Assembly (NCBI RefSeq): GCF_000718515.1
Contig: NZ_JNZS01000039.1
Location: forward strand, 1 to 36,778
Origin: Micromonospora parva
GTDB taxonomy: Bacteria; Actinomycetota; Actinomycetes; Mycobacteriales; Micromonosporaceae
Direction of reading: 5' to 3'
DNA: 36,778 nucleotides
A program made the position numbers and the translations under genes. Shown here one piece after another: positions 23,013 to 31,403 of this stretch. Position 1 is the first letter of the stretch; the number at the start of each line of letters is the position of its first letter. The notes under the pieces were generated by a model. That model was not told the origin of the DNA. It did no database searches and was given only the letters and a program-made list of their open reading frames with translations.

Positions 23013-23720
23013 ATGCGGGGACGATTCGGGGCGGCCAGGCGGTGGTACGCGGAGCATCGGCGGTTGGCCCGCTGTGCGGTGCTCGCGCTCGTGGTGGGGG
23101 CGGTGGCGCTGGCCGGGGGCACCGTGGCCAGCGTGACGTGGATCCGCGACATCGCCGACGGCCATCTCTACGCCGAGGCCGAGGTGCCGGACGCGCCGGT
23201 CGCGCTGGTGCTGGGCACCAAGGTGGACGCGGACGGCATACCCTCCCCCGTCCTCGCGGCCCGGTTGGAGATCGCGCGGCGACTGTTCGACGCCGGCAAG
23301 GTTCGGGCGATCCTCGTGTCGGGCGACAACATGAACGCCGACTACAACGAGCCCGCCGCGATGCGGAGCTGGCTGGTGGAGCGGGGCGTGCCAGCACACA
23401 AGGTGGTGCCGGACTACGCCGGATTCGACACCTACGACTCGTGCGCGCGGGCCGAGCGGATCTTCGGGGTGCGGCGAGCCACAGTGGTGACCCAGTCCTT
23501 CCATCTTCCGCGCGCCGTGGCGCTGTGCCGGCGGCTCGGCATCGACGCCAATGGGGTGGGCGACGACAGCGCGAAGCGGTACGCCCAGACGTGGTGGTTC
23601 AGTTCCTCCCGGGAGAACGGCGCCTGCCTGAAGGCCGCGCTGGACCTGCTCTCCGGTCGGGATCCGGCGCACCTGGGCCGCCGCGAGACGGGCGTCGACG
23701 ACGCGTTGCGGGTCGACTGA
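23013..23720 (+). CDS. SanA/YdcF-like DUF218 membrane protein
   Basis: 235 aa, ATG at 23013 with a poor ribosome site. One N-terminal membrane helix (about residues 20-42), then a DUF218 domain facing outward: VALVLGTKVDADGIPSPVLAARLEIARRLF, ILVSGDN, YNEPAAMRSWLVERGV, DYAGFDTYDSCARAERIFG and VTQSFHLPRAV. This order matches SanA, the vancomycin high-temperature-exclusion family, implicated in the envelope barrier of enterobacteria. The enzymatic role in actinobacteria is not known. It ends 6 bp from the convergent LacI gene. Confidence 0.88.
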   Translation: MRGRFGAARRWYAEHRRLARCAVLALVVGAVALAGGTVASVTWIRDIADGHLYAEAEVPDAPVALVLGTKVDADGIPSPVLAARLEIARRLFDAGKVRAILVSGDNMNADYNEPAAMRSWLVERGVPAHKVVPDYAGFDTYDSCARAERIFGVRRATVVTQSFHLPRAVALCRRLGIDANGVGDDSAKRYAQTWWFSSSRENGACLKAALDLLSGRDPAHLGRRETGVDDALRVD

Positions 23721-23726
23721 GCAGGA

Positions 23727-24746
23727 TCACGACCGGGCAGGTGCGACGCTGTCGCGGACGATGAGTTCGGTGGCGAGCTCCACCCGGGGGCTCTCGGTCC
23801 GCTCGCCGCTGGCCAGGCGCAGCACGGTACGCGCGGCCAGCATGCCCATCTCGGCCAGGGGTTGACGGACGGTGGTCAGCGGCGGCGAGCACCACCGCAC
23901 CTCCGGCAGGTCGTCGAAGCCGACCACGCTGACGTCGTCGGGCACCCGCAGGCCGCGTTTGCGGACCGCCTCGTAGACGCCGAGGGCCATCTGATCGCTG
24001 GAGGCGAAGATGGCGGTGGGTGGGTCGGGCAGGCTCAGCAGCTGTATACCCGCGGTGAAGCCGGACTCGTGGTAGAAGTTTCCCGGCCGGATCAGGGCGT
24101 CGTCGATGGGGATACGCGCGGCGCCGAGGGCGGCCCGGTAACCGTCCATGCGGGCCCGGCTGCACATCAGGTGCGGCGGGCCGGCGATGAAGCCGATGCG
24201 ACGATGACCCAGGTTGATCAGGTACTGGTTGGCGCTGAGGCTGCCCGCCCAGTTGGTGGCGCCGATGGTGGGTGACTCCTGCGGGTCGACCCCGGCCGGG
24301 TCGATGATGACGACCGGCAGGTGCAGCCGACGCAGCTCGGCCTGCAACGGCGGGTTCACCATCGAGGTCACGAAGATGATGCCCTCGGTGGAGCGCGTAC
24401 GCATGTTGTCGAGCCACTGCTTGGCCGAGGACATCCGCCAGTGGATGGCCGACACGACGGTGCCGACGCCGCTGGCCTGGCCGACGTCCTCCACCCCCCG
24501 GATGATCTCCACCGCCCACGGGCTGTCCAGGTCGTTGAAGACCAGGTCGATCAGGGCGGCGTCGGTCCGCCGGGCCGGTGCACGGCGGCGGTAGCCGTGC
24601 CGGTTGAGGAGCGCCTCGACGCGTTCCCGGGTGTCGGGGGCGACGTCGGAGCGGCCGTTGATGACCCGGGAGACGGTGGGTACGGAGACTCCGGCCAACC
24701 GGGCGATCATGGCGATGGTGACGTTTCGGCCGTTCGCTGTGCCCAC
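23727..24746 (-). CDS. LacI family transcriptional regulator
   Basis: 339 aa. The start at 24746 follows GGAGGCAGGGG. Residues 8-58 form the LacI helix-turn-helix and hinge (VTIAMIARLAGVSVPTVSRVINGRSDVAPDTRERVEALL). Residues 65-335 are the periplasmic-binding-protein-like sensor domain (LIDLVFNDLDSPWAVEIIRGVE, HRRIGFIAGPP, AIFASSDQMALGVYEAVRKRGLRVPDDVSVVGFDD). The hinge-sensor form matches xylose/xylan regulators of the BxlR/XynR type. It is the last gene of the ABC transporter direction (52 nt after the second permease) and probably represses the transporter and the divergent GH43 gene. Confidence 0.93.
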   Translation of the reverse strand: MGTANGRNVTIAMIARLAGVSVPTVSRVINGRSDVAPDTRERVEALLNRHGYRRRAPARRTDAALIDLVFNDLDSPWAVEIIRGVEDVGQASGVGTVVSAIHWRMSSAKQWLDNMRTRSTEGIIFVTSMVNPPLQAELRRLHLPVVIIDPAGVDPQESPTIGATNWAGSLSANQYLINLGHRRIGFIAGPPHLMCSRARMDGYRAALGAARIPIDDALIRPGNFYHESGFTAGIQLLSLPDPPTAIFASSDQMALGVYEAVRKRGLRVPDDVSVVGFDDLPEVRWCSPPLTTVRQPLAEMGMLAARTVLRLASGERTESPRVELATELIVRDSVAPARS

Positions 24747-24798
24747 GGTCCCCCTGCCTCCTGTTGGAAACGTCAGGTCTGCTCGCGGTGGTGTGCTG

Positions 24799-25632
24799 TC
24801 ATCCCTTGACGCTGCCGGTGAGGCCGCCGATGAGTTGGCGTTCGGCCACCGCGTAGAAACCCAGGGCCGGCACCATCGACAGCACGACGTAGGCGAGCAC
24901 CCGTGCGGTCTCGGCGGTGTACTGGCCCTGGAATGCCTGCACTCCGACGGGCAGGGTCCACCAGCTCTGGTCGGTGAAGACGACCAGCGGGAGCATGAAG
25001 TTGTTCCAACTGGTCACCACGGCCAACACCGAGACGGTGGCCAGGGCCGGACGGGCCATCGGCAGCAGGACCCGCCAGAAGAAGCCGAACGAGCCGCAGC
25101 CGTCGAGGACGGCGGCCTCCTCGATCTCCGCCGGGATGGTGCGGAAGAACTGGCGCAGGATGATGATGGTGATCGGCAGCCCGAAGGCGGCCTGGGGCAG
25201 AATGACACCGAGCGGGTTGTCCAGCAGGCCCATGCCGCGCAGCAGGACGAACAGCGGCAGGATGGCCACCGCGAACGGGAACATCAGGCCGATCGCGAAC
25301 AGGGTCACCAGAAACTCGCGGCCCCGGAAGGCGTACCGCGCGAAGACGAACGCGGCCATCGCCGCCGCGGCGACGACGATGACGGTGCTGCTCACGGCGA
25401 TGAGCAGACTGTTGCCGAGCTGCCGCCAGAACACCTCGGACGTCAGGATGTCCGTGTAGTTCGACGGCAGCCAGGGGTCGGGCCAGCCCAGCGGATTGGT
25501 GGAGAGCTGACCGTTGTCCTTGAAGCCGCCGAGCACGCCGAACCAGACCGGTACGACGATGAGTGCTCCGACGAGGACGCAGACGAGGTGCAGCACGAGG
25601 CCGCGGGTCCGCTGGGCGCGGTTCACGGTCAT
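24799..25632 (-). CDS. Carbohydrate ABC transporter permease (MalG-like)
   Basis: 277 aa. The ATG at 25632 overlaps the stop of the upstream permease by 4 nt (ATGA). Six membrane helices. The cytoplasmic EAA loop reads EIEEAAVLDGCGSFGFFWRVLLPMARPAL. The protein ends RQLIGGLTGSVKG, the typical C-terminus of CUT1 MalG-type permeases. It forms a heterodimer with the preceding permease. No ATPase gene is present in the cluster. Confidence 0.94.
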   Translation of the reverse strand: MTVNRAQRTRGLVLHLVCVLVGALIVVPVWFGVLGGFKDNGQLSTNPLGWPDPWLPSNYTDILTSEVFWRQLGNSLLIAVSSTVIVVAAAAMAAFVFARYAFRGREFLVTLFAIGLMFPFAVAILPLFVLLRGMGLLDNPLGVILPQAAFGLPITIIILRQFFRTIPAEIEEAAVLDGCGSFGFFWRVLLPMARPALATVSVLAVVTSWNNFMLPLVVFTDQSWWTLPVGVQAFQGQYTAETARVLAYVVLSMVPALGFYAVAERQLIGGLTGSVKG

Positions 25633-26627
25633 CGCGGGCCTCCCTGGTTGGTGATCGCGCCCGCGGTGTCCCGGCGCAGGACGATGCGCTGGTAGAAGAG
25701 AGCGAAGACGAGACTCAGCAGGAACATGACGATGCTGATCGCGCTGGCGTAGCCGACCTCGAAGCGGCGGAAGCCGTACTCGTACATCGTCACGGCCATG
25801 GTCTCCGACGAGTGGATCGGGCCGCCCCGGGTGAGCACCCAGACCATGTCGAACAGTTGGATGGTGCCGATGACCGACAGGAAGACGCTGATGCGGATCG
25901 TCGGCCCGAGCAGGGGCAGTGTGACGTGCCGGAACGCCTGCCAGGCGGAGGCGCCGTCGGTCACCGCGGCCTCGGACAACTCCTTGGGGATGCCCTGACG
26001 GGCGGCGAGGAAGAGCATCATGTAGAGGCCGAAGTATTTCCAGGACACCACGAGGAAGACGGCGTACAGCACGGTGTCCGGGTCGGCGAAGACCGTGCCG
26101 GCGTCGGCGCTCAACCACGTCGCGATCGCGTCGCCCAGGCCCCGGTTGGGTGAGAACACCAGGTCGAACAGGACGGCCGTGGTGACCTCGGAGAGCACGT
26201 ACGGCGCGAAGAAGATCAGCCGGTACGCGGCGCGACCCCGCAGTGGCTGGTTGAGCAGCATGGCCAGGGCCAACGCCGCGGGCAGCTGGACGACCAGGGA
26301 CAGCAGCACCAGGACGAAGCCGCGCCAGAGGTCACCCCGGAAGGTCGGGTCCTGGAAGGCGCGGGTGTAGTTGTCCAGCCCGATGAAGTTCTCCGGCAGC
26401 CCGAAGCCGTTCCACTTGTAGAGGCTGGCGTAGCTGGCCACCAGGATGGGGGCGACGACCAGCAGCAGGAACAGCACCAGGGCTGGGGTGAGAAAGATGG
26501 CGAGGACGCCGCCGCGGCCCGGCCGGGGCTGGCGGCCGCGCTGTCGCACGGTGCCCGGCCCCGGTGCCGGCGGGTCCGTCGCCGGGTCGCCGCGCCTGGC
26601 GTCCGACACGGTCGATGGCCTGGTCAT
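25629..26627 (-). CDS. Carbohydrate ABC transporter permease (MalF-like)
   Basis: 332 aa, ATG at 26627. A 40-residue Pro/Arg-rich cytoplasmic N-terminus is followed by six helices. The EAA loop reads ELSEAAVTDGASAWQAFRHVTLPLLGP. The segment NFIGLDNYTRAFQDPTF is typical of CUT1 MalF-type subunits. It lies 49 nt after the binding-protein gene and is translationally coupled to the second permease. Confidence 0.94.
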   Translation of the reverse strand: MTRPSTVSDARRGDPATDPPAPGPGTVRQRGRQPRPGRGGVLAIFLTPALVLFLLLVVAPILVASYASLYKWNGFGLPENFIGLDNYTRAFQDPTFRGDLWRGFVLVLLSLVVQLPAALALAMLLNQPLRGRAAYRLIFFAPYVLSEVTTAVLFDLVFSPNRGLGDAIATWLSADAGTVFADPDTVLYAVFLVVSWKYFGLYMMLFLAARQGIPKELSEAAVTDGASAWQAFRHVTLPLLGPTIRISVFLSVIGTIQLFDMVWVLTRGGPIHSSETMAVTMYEYGFRRFEVGYASAISIVMFLLSLVFALFYQRIVLRRDTAGAITNQGGPR

Positions 26628-26676
26628 GCCTGCTCCACAGGGGGTTCTCCGGCTACGGATGGGTGGGTGGTCACGG

Positions 26677-27969
26677 TCAGACGGTCTTCGCCACCTGCGT
26701 GATGTCCTTGACGATCTGCGCGGGCGACTTGTTGCCGGCGACCAACTCGGCGACGCTGTCGTTGATCTGCGAACCGAGCGCCGGCGCGTACGCCTGGTCG
26801 AGGTAGAGCTGGAAGCCGGTGTAGCTGGCCAGGGTCTCCGCGAGGAGCTTGCCGTTGGCGTCGGGGATGGCCGTCGCGGCCTCCCGCACCGTCGGTAGCA
26901 CCGCGCCGGTCTGCGCCGACTTACGCTGGTTGTCGGCGCTGAGCAGGAACTTCAGGAAGTCGGCGGTGGCGGCGGGGGCGTCCTTGCCGATGGCGAAGCC
27001 GTTGCCGCCGCCGAACACCTCAGTCGTGGCGCCCTTTCCACCGTCGACAGTGGGGAAGGGGAAGAAGCCGAGCTTGTCGCCGAGGCCCTTCTTGCTGGTG
27101 GAGCTGGAAGCCTGGACCGCGGGTGCCCACTGCCCCATCAGCTCCATCGCCGCGCCGCCGTTGCCCATGGCGGCGGCCTGGCCGTCGGGCGTCCCGTACG
27201 CCGCACCGAGGAACCCCTTCTGGAACGGCTGCAGGTCGACGAGTTCCTTCAGCCGATCGCCGGCGGCGACGAGGTCAGGCGAATCGAAGTTCTTGTCGTC
27301 GACGGCCTTCTGCAGCGCGCCCACCCCGCCGACGCGCATCGCGAGGTAGGACCAGTAGTAGTGGGCCGGCCACTTGTCCTTGCCGGCCAGGGCGATCGGA
27401 GTGATGCCGGCGGCCTTGAGTTGACGGACCGCGTCGAGCAGACCCGTCCAGGTGGTGGGCGCGGCGGTGATGCCGGCGCGGGTGAAGAGGTCCTTGTTGT
27501 ACCAGAAACCGACCATGCCGATGTCGAACGGAACACCGTAGATCTTGCCGTCGATCGTGTACGGCTCCAGGGCGGCGGGCAGCAGGCCCCCGATCCACGG
27601 CTTCACGTCGTCGGTGATGTCCTTGACCAGGCCCGCGTCCACCTGCTGCTTGAGAACGCCACCACCCCAGGACTGGAACAGGTCGGGCGGGTCACCTGCC
27701 TGGGTGGCGGTGGTGAGCTTGGCCTTGAACGCCTCGTTCTCCAGCGGCTGGATGTCGAGGGTGACGTTGGGGTGTGCGGCCTTGTACTCGTTGGCCAGCG
27801 CCGCCCAGACCGGAAGCATCGGCTCGGTGTTCTGGATGTGCCACCAGTTGATGGTCTGCGGGGCGTTCGGGTCGCTGGGCTCGTCGTCGCCGCACGCGCT
27901 CAGCAGACAGGCGCCGGCGCCGGCACCGGCGAGACCGAGCAGCGTTCGACGGGAAAGGTACGTGGTCAT
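26677..27969 (-). CDS. Sugar ABC transporter substrate-binding lipoprotein
   Basis: 430 aa from the ATG at 27969 (GAAGGGATGG upstream). The leader MTTYLSRRTLLGLAGAG has twin arginines and ends with lipobox LSAC (Cys26), so it is probably a Tat-exported lipoprotein. The mature protein is a CUT1-type solute-binding protein: INWWHIQNTEP start, KAHPNVTLDIQPLENEAFKAKL, WYNKDLFTRAGITAAPTTWTGLLDAV, and GNGFAIGKDAPAATADFLKFL near the end. With the divergent GH43 beta-xylosidase the likely ligand is xylo-oligosaccharides (inference). It is the first gene of the operon. Confidence 0.93.
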   Translation of the reverse strand: MTTYLSRRTLLGLAGAGAGACLLSACGDDEPSDPNAPQTINWWHIQNTEPMLPVWAALANEYKAAHPNVTLDIQPLENEAFKAKLTTATQAGDPPDLFQSWGGGVLKQQVDAGLVKDITDDVKPWIGGLLPAALEPYTIDGKIYGVPFDIGMVGFWYNKDLFTRAGITAAPTTWTGLLDAVRQLKAAGITPIALAGKDKWPAHYYWSYLAMRVGGVGALQKAVDDKNFDSPDLVAAGDRLKELVDLQPFQKGFLGAAYGTPDGQAAAMGNGGAAMELMGQWAPAVQASSSTSKKGLGDKLGFFPFPTVDGGKGATTEVFGGGNGFAIGKDAPAATADFLKFLLSADNQRKSAQTGAVLPTVREAATAIPDANGKLLAETLASYTGFQLYLDQAYAPALGSQINDSVAELVAGNKSPAQIVKDITQVAKTV

Positions 27970-28044
27970 GATCCATCCCTTCGGGGACTCACGGGGGGTG
28001 CTCGAACGCCGGCCGAGCCGGCCTGTGGGGATCCACGGATCTCC

Positions 28045-28053
28045 GAAACTTTC
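28045..28053 (-). promoter_or_regulatory. Candidate LacI operator of the ABC operon
   Basis: GAAACTTTC (GAAAGTTTC on the minus strand) is a perfect odd-centred palindrome about 28 nt downstream of the predicted start, a position suited to a transcription roadblock. It resembles the CGAA-N-TTCG class of sites reported for BxlR-type xylan regulators (recalled, not checked). Confidence 0.45.
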
Positions 28054-28087
28054 AATGCTTCGCCGGTAATACCGATCGATGGCCGGC

Positions 28088-28116
28088 ACGCTACGAGCTG
28101 TCGCCTCACCGGTCAA
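28088..28116 (-). promoter_or_regulatory. Promoter of the ABC sugar transporter operon
   Basis: TTGACC (28116-28111) and TAGCGT (28093-28088), 17-nt spacer on the minus strand. The predicted start is near 28081, so the binding-protein mRNA has a leader of about 110 nt. Confidence 0.65.
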
Positions 28117-28121
28117 TACCT

Positions 28122-28192
28122 CTGTCCTAATACGAAAAGACCGGCTAGCGTAGGCACGACCTTCAATGGCCCCGGATCGCGAGTTTCCGGAA
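28122..28192 (+). promoter_or_regulatory. Candidate promoter and operator of the GH43 gene
   Basis: TAGCGT at 28146-28151 is a clear -10, with only a weak -35 (CTGTCC near 28122). Downstream, AGTTTCCGGAAGTT (28183-28196) contains the perfect palindrome TTCCGGAA (28185-28192). It shares AGTTTC plus GGA with the ABC-side site (minus strand), suggesting one regulator for both directions. Confidence 0.45.
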
Positions 28193-28222
28193 GTTGCAGA
28201 CCGCCCGCCGAGAGGAGCGCTC

Positions 28223-29848
28223 GTGTCGACCGACATCGCTGACGTGGCGACCGCTGCCCGGTCGATCCGCAATCCCGTCCTCGCCGGCTTCCACCCGGAC
28301 CCGTCGATCCTGCGCGTCGGCGACGACTACTACCTGGCCACCTCGACCTTCGAGTGGTACCCGGGGGTGCGCGTGCACCACTCGCGCGATCTGGTGAACT
28401 GGCGCAGCCTCGGTGGGATCATCACCGAACGGCGGCTACTCGATCTGCGCGGCTGCGGCGACTCCAACGGGGTGTGGGCGCCCGATCTGACGTACCACGA
28501 CGGTCTGTTCCACCTCGTCTACAGCGACGTGGCCAGCTTCGCCAGCGGCTACTGGGATCCGCAGAACTTCCTGGTCACCGCCGAGGACATCACCGGCCCC
28601 TGGTCCGATCCGGTGACACTGCACGGGCGCGGGTTCGACGCGTCGCTGTTCCACGACGACGACGGCACCAGCTGGTTGCTGGGCATGAGCGCGGACTGGC
28701 GACCCGGCCGTGACCGCTTCGGCGGCATCGAGATCCAACGCTACGACCCGGCCGCGCGCCGGCTGGTCGGCAGCCCCCGCATCGTGTTCACCGGCTCCCC
28801 GGCCGGGCTCACCGAGGGTCCACACCTGTACCGCCACGACGGCTGGTACTGGCTGATCACCGCCGAGGGCGGCACCAGCTGGGAGCACCAGGTCACCATG
28901 GCGCGCTCCCGGGAGCTGTTCGGGCCGTACCAGGTGGACCCGGACGGGCCGCTGCTCACCTCCTGCGGGCGACCCGAGCTGCGGTTGCAGAAGGCGGGTC
29001 ACGGCAGCCTGGTCCGTACCCAGCACGGCGAGTGGTACCTGGCCCACCTGGTCGGCCGACCGTACTCGCCGCTGGGCAACTGCGTGCTGGGCCGGGAGAC
29101 CGCTATCCAGCGGGTGGAGTGGCCGTCGGGCGGTTGGCCGCGGGTCGCCGCAGGGGTGCCCGCGGACGAGGTCGTCGCACCCGATCTGCCCGCCCACCCG
29201 TGGCCGGCGGAGCCCGAGACGGACCACTTCGACGCCCCGGAGCTGGGCCGCTGCTGGTCGACGCTACGACGGCCGGCCACCGCGGACTGGGTCGACCTGC
29301 ACAGCCGCCCGTCGTACCTGCGGATCCACGGCGGGCAGTCGCCGGTCGGCCGACAGGCACCCAGCCTGGTCGGGCGGCGCGTCGGCGCGATGGAGTGCTC
29401 GCTGGAGACCGTGGTGGAGTTCGCGCCGGCCGACCACCGCCAGCTCGCCGGGATCACCGCCTACTACAACACCCTCAACTGGCACCACCTCTACCTGACC
29501 CGGGCCGACGACGGGCGGACGGTGCTGGAGCTGCTCAGCTCCGACAACGGGCGGCGCACCGCGTACCCCGAGCTGAGCGTCGATGTCGACGGCGTCACCC
29601 GGGTCGGACTGCGGGCCGTCTTCGACGGACCGGCGGTGCGCTTCGAGTACGACCTCGGCACCGGTTGGCAGCGGCTACCTGTCGAGCTGGACGCGACCAT
29701 CCTCTCCGACGAACACGCCGCGCTGATCATCGACGGTGAGCCGGCGGCGTGGGGCTTCACCGGGGCCTTCCTCGGCCTGTGGGTGCAGGGCCTGGGCGGC
29801 GGCGACGTACACGCCGACTTCGACCTCGCCACCTACCGGGAGCGGTGA
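28223..29848 (+). CDS. GH43 beta-xylosidase-like glycoside hydrolase
   Basis: 541 aa. The GTG at 28223 has AGAGGAG 5 nt upstream and is preferred to an ATG at 28166, which lacks a site and would precede the operator. No signal peptide, so it is intracellular. The five-bladed propeller (about 15-320) shows the base Asp26 in FHPDPSI, the pKa-tuning Asp139 in GFDASLFHDDDG and the acid Glu198 in GLTEGPH. A C-terminal concanavalin-like beta-sandwich (about 335-540) closes the site as in xylosidases of the SXA/XynB3 kind. It probably splits imported xylo-oligosaccharides to xylose, possibly with arabinofuranosidase side activity. It is divergent from the transporter operon. Confidence 0.92.
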   Translation: MSTDIADVATAARSIRNPVLAGFHPDPSILRVGDDYYLATSTFEWYPGVRVHHSRDLVNWRSLGGIITERRLLDLRGCGDSNGVWAPDLTYHDGLFHLVYSDVASFASGYWDPQNFLVTAEDITGPWSDPVTLHGRGFDASLFHDDDGTSWLLGMSADWRPGRDRFGGIEIQRYDPAARRLVGSPRIVFTGSPAGLTEGPHLYRHDGWYWLITAEGGTSWEHQVTMARSRELFGPYQVDPDGPLLTSCGRPELRLQKAGHGSLVRTQHGEWYLAHLVGRPYSPLGNCVLGRETAIQRVEWPSGGWPRVAAGVPADEVVAPDLPAHPWPAEPETDHFDAPELGRCWSTLRRPATADWVDLHSRPSYLRIHGGQSPVGRQAPSLVGRRVGAMECSLETVVEFAPADHRQLAGITAYYNTLNWHHLYLTRADDGRTVLELLSSDNGRRTAYPELSVDVDGVTRVGLRAVFDGPAVRFEYDLGTGWQRLPVELDATILSDEHAALIIDGEPAAWGFTGAFLGLWVQGLGGGDVHADFDLATYRER

Positions 29849-29850
29849 CC

Positions 29851-29883
29851 ACGCGGACGGCACTCGGCGGGTGCCGTCCGCGT
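29851..29883. terminator. Bidirectional terminator after the GH43 gene
   Basis: A perfect 13-bp stem (29851-29863 with 29871-29883) and a 7-nt loop lie 3 nt past the GH43 stop and 12 nt before the stop of the convergent lipoprotein gene. Confidence 0.85.
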
Positions 29884-29894
29884 TCCCACCCGTC

Positions 29895-30557
29895 CTACCT
29901 GACCTGGGCGGCGACAGTGCGCAGCTGGCCGAGGGTGGTGCGGAAACCGTGGCCGGACGCGGCCGGGTCCTCGGTGAGCAGACCACTGACGGCCATGGCC
30001 TGCGAGCGGGTCACGGCGACGGCCTCCGCGCCGGCCCCGCTCACGTCGAACACCCCGAAGTCGCCGCTGAGCGTCCGGAACGTCGGGGCCGTCGGGTCCT
30101 TGGCCAGGTAGAGCACCACGACCTGGCCCGCCTCCAGGGTGGACATGTGCGCCGCGTCCGGCACACCGCTGGGCAGGCTGGCGAGCGTGATCCGCGCCCC
30201 GGCCCGCACTGTCGATCCGGTCGCCGCGCGCAGCACCTCGTCGACCCGGAAACCGGCCGCCTCGACCTCGCCCCGGACGACCAGGTCGGCGGCCTCGCTG
30301 AGCTGCCGCACGGTGCCGTACCCGCGCAGCTTGCCCTTGATCGGCGGGGCGGCGCTGCTGGGCGTTGCGGCGCTGCTCGGGGCGGCGCTGCTCGGGGCGG
30401 CGCTGCTCGGGGCGGCGCTGCTCGGGGCGGCGCTGCTCGGGGCGGGTGCGGCGGCCTGGTCGGCGTCGGCGCTACCGCACGCGGACAACGCCGCCGCGGC
30501 GAGCACGGCGGCGGCGGTGGCCACCAGAGACCGGGTACGGCGCAGGTCGACTGCCAT
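29895..30557 (-). CDS. Lipoprotein paralogous to the outer domain of the sigma-linked membrane protein
   Basis: 220 aa. The ATG at 30557 has AAGGAG 6 nt upstream. Lipobox LSAC (Cys27), then a low-complexity linker of Ala-Pro-Ser-Ser-Ala repeats (about 35-70). Residues 72-220 form an uncharacterised domain: LRGYGTVRQLSEAADLVVRG, VVVLYLAKD, TFRTLSGDFGVFDV and a C-terminal helix TTLGQLRTVAAQ. The same order with strong similarity occurs in the outer domain of the membrane protein encoded just upstream (30687-31403), so the two arose by duplication. It sits 129 nt downstream of that gene on the same strand. It is probably part of the signalling unit; function unknown. Confidence 0.75.
   Translation of the reverse strand: MAVDLRRTRSLVATAAAVLAAAALSACGSADADQAAAPAPSSAAPSSAAPSSAAPSSAAPSSAATPSSAAPPIKGKLRGYGTVRQLSEAADLVVRGEVEAAGFRVDEVLRAATGSTVRAGARITLASLPSGVPDAAHMSTLEAGQVVVLYLAKDPTAPTFRTLSGDFGVFDVSGAGAEAVAVTRSQAMAVSGLLTEDPAASGHGFRTTLGQLRTVAAQVR
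30371..30445. repeat. Five perfect 15-bp tandem repeats inside the lipoprotein gene
   Basis: The unit CGCTGCTCGGGGCGG is repeated five times without mismatch (30371-30445), and an imperfect copy adjoins it. The period is a multiple of three, so copy-number change would alter linker length by five residues without shifting the frame. Confidence 0.9.
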
Positions 30558-30624
30558 GGAACGCTCCTTGCGTCTCGGTGCCGTCCCGGGGCGTCTCGCC
30601 CGGAACGCGGCACTGCTTACGCCT

Positions 30625-30654
30625 TCTATCTGTGCGCTCCGGGCGGCGGGTTCC
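30625..30654 (-). promoter_or_regulatory. Candidate ECF-type promoter of the lipoprotein gene
   Basis: On the minus strand GGAACC (30654-30649) is an ECF-like -35 and GATAGA (30630-30625) a possible -10, 18 nt apart, about 70 nt before the lipoprotein ATG. No clear copy of the same pair is found ahead of the sigma gene, which weakens the idea of autoregulation. Confidence 0.3.
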
Positions 30655-30686
30655 ATCTTTTCGGGCTCGCCGGCGCTTTGTCAGAC

Positions 30687-31403
30687 TCAGCCGCGCTCGC
30701 TGGCGAGCTGGCGGAGGTCGGCCAGCGTGGTGACGAACGCGCGGCCCGCCCCGGTGGCGTCCTCGGTCCGCAGACCGGTCACCGACATCGCCGACGACCG
30801 GCTGGTGGCCGTCTCCCCGGCGAGGTCGAAGATCCCGAAGTCGCCGCTGAGCGGGGCGTAGACGCGCGCCTGCGGGTCGCTGAGGGCCAGGTAGAGCACG
30901 CTCGGCCGGCCGGGCGACCCGGCCGATTCGGTGCCCACCGTGATCTCCGTGGAGACCGGGGCGACCGGGGCGCGGTAGAGCACCTCGGCCACCCGGTAGA
31001 CGCTCCGCCCGTCCGCCACCGACACGACCTCACCCTGGACCACCAGGTCCGCCGAGTCGGTGAGTTCGCGCACCGTGCCGTACGCCCGGATCTTGGCGAC
31101 CGCGCCCGGCGGCGGGAGGCGGGCGGCCGAGCGGCTCGCCTGCGGCGACGGCAGCGCCGCCGGGGGTTCGTCGCCCGAGCTGACGGCGAGCCCGGCGCCG
31201 GCCGCCGCGACCAGGACCAGGACCAGCGCGGCCAGCGCGAGCGCCGGGCGCCGCAACACCCGGGGCGAGCTGCGTGTACGCGACTCCCGCGCGATCGCCG
31301 TCAGCAACCGGTCGCGGTGCAGCTCGTGCCGGCCCGCCGGCAGGTCGCGATCGCCGGGGTGCGGGGCGATCTCCGCCCACTCGGCCGGGTCGGGCGCGTT
31401 CAC
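30687..31403 (-). CDS. Single-pass membrane protein coupled to ECF sigma factor (anti-sigma-like)
   Basis: 238 aa. The GTG at 31403 has GGGAGG 6 nt upstream, and its GTGA overlaps the sigma stop by 4 nt, so translation is coupled. A cytoplasmic N-terminus (1-52) contains LPAGRHELHRDRLLTAIARE. It lacks the HxxxCxxC zinc motif of classic anti-sigma factors and looks more like the short N-terminus of CU044_5270-type proteins. One membrane helix spans about 54-74, and the outer domain (95-238) carries IRAYGTVRELTDSADLVVQG, VLYLALSD and LSGDFGIFDL. By position it should sense outside conditions and control the sigma factor; direct anti-sigma activity is inferred, not shown. Confidence 0.75.
   Translation of the reverse strand: MNAPDPAEWAEIAPHPGDRDLPAGRHELHRDRLLTAIARESRTRSSPRVLRRPALALAALVLVLVAAAGAGLAVSSGDEPPAALPSPQASRSAARLPPPGAVAKIRAYGTVRELTDSADLVVQGEVVSVADGRSVYRVAEVLYRAPVAPVSTEITVGTESAGSPGRPSVLYLALSDPQARVYAPLSGDFGIFDLAGETATSRSSAMSVTGLRTEDATGAGRAFVTTLADLRQLASERG

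Noticed and set aside
31247..31403. A zinc-binding anti-sigma (ZAS) domain in the membrane protein
   Set aside because: The cytoplasmic 52 residues contain His but no Cys, so the HxxxCxxC motif is absent.
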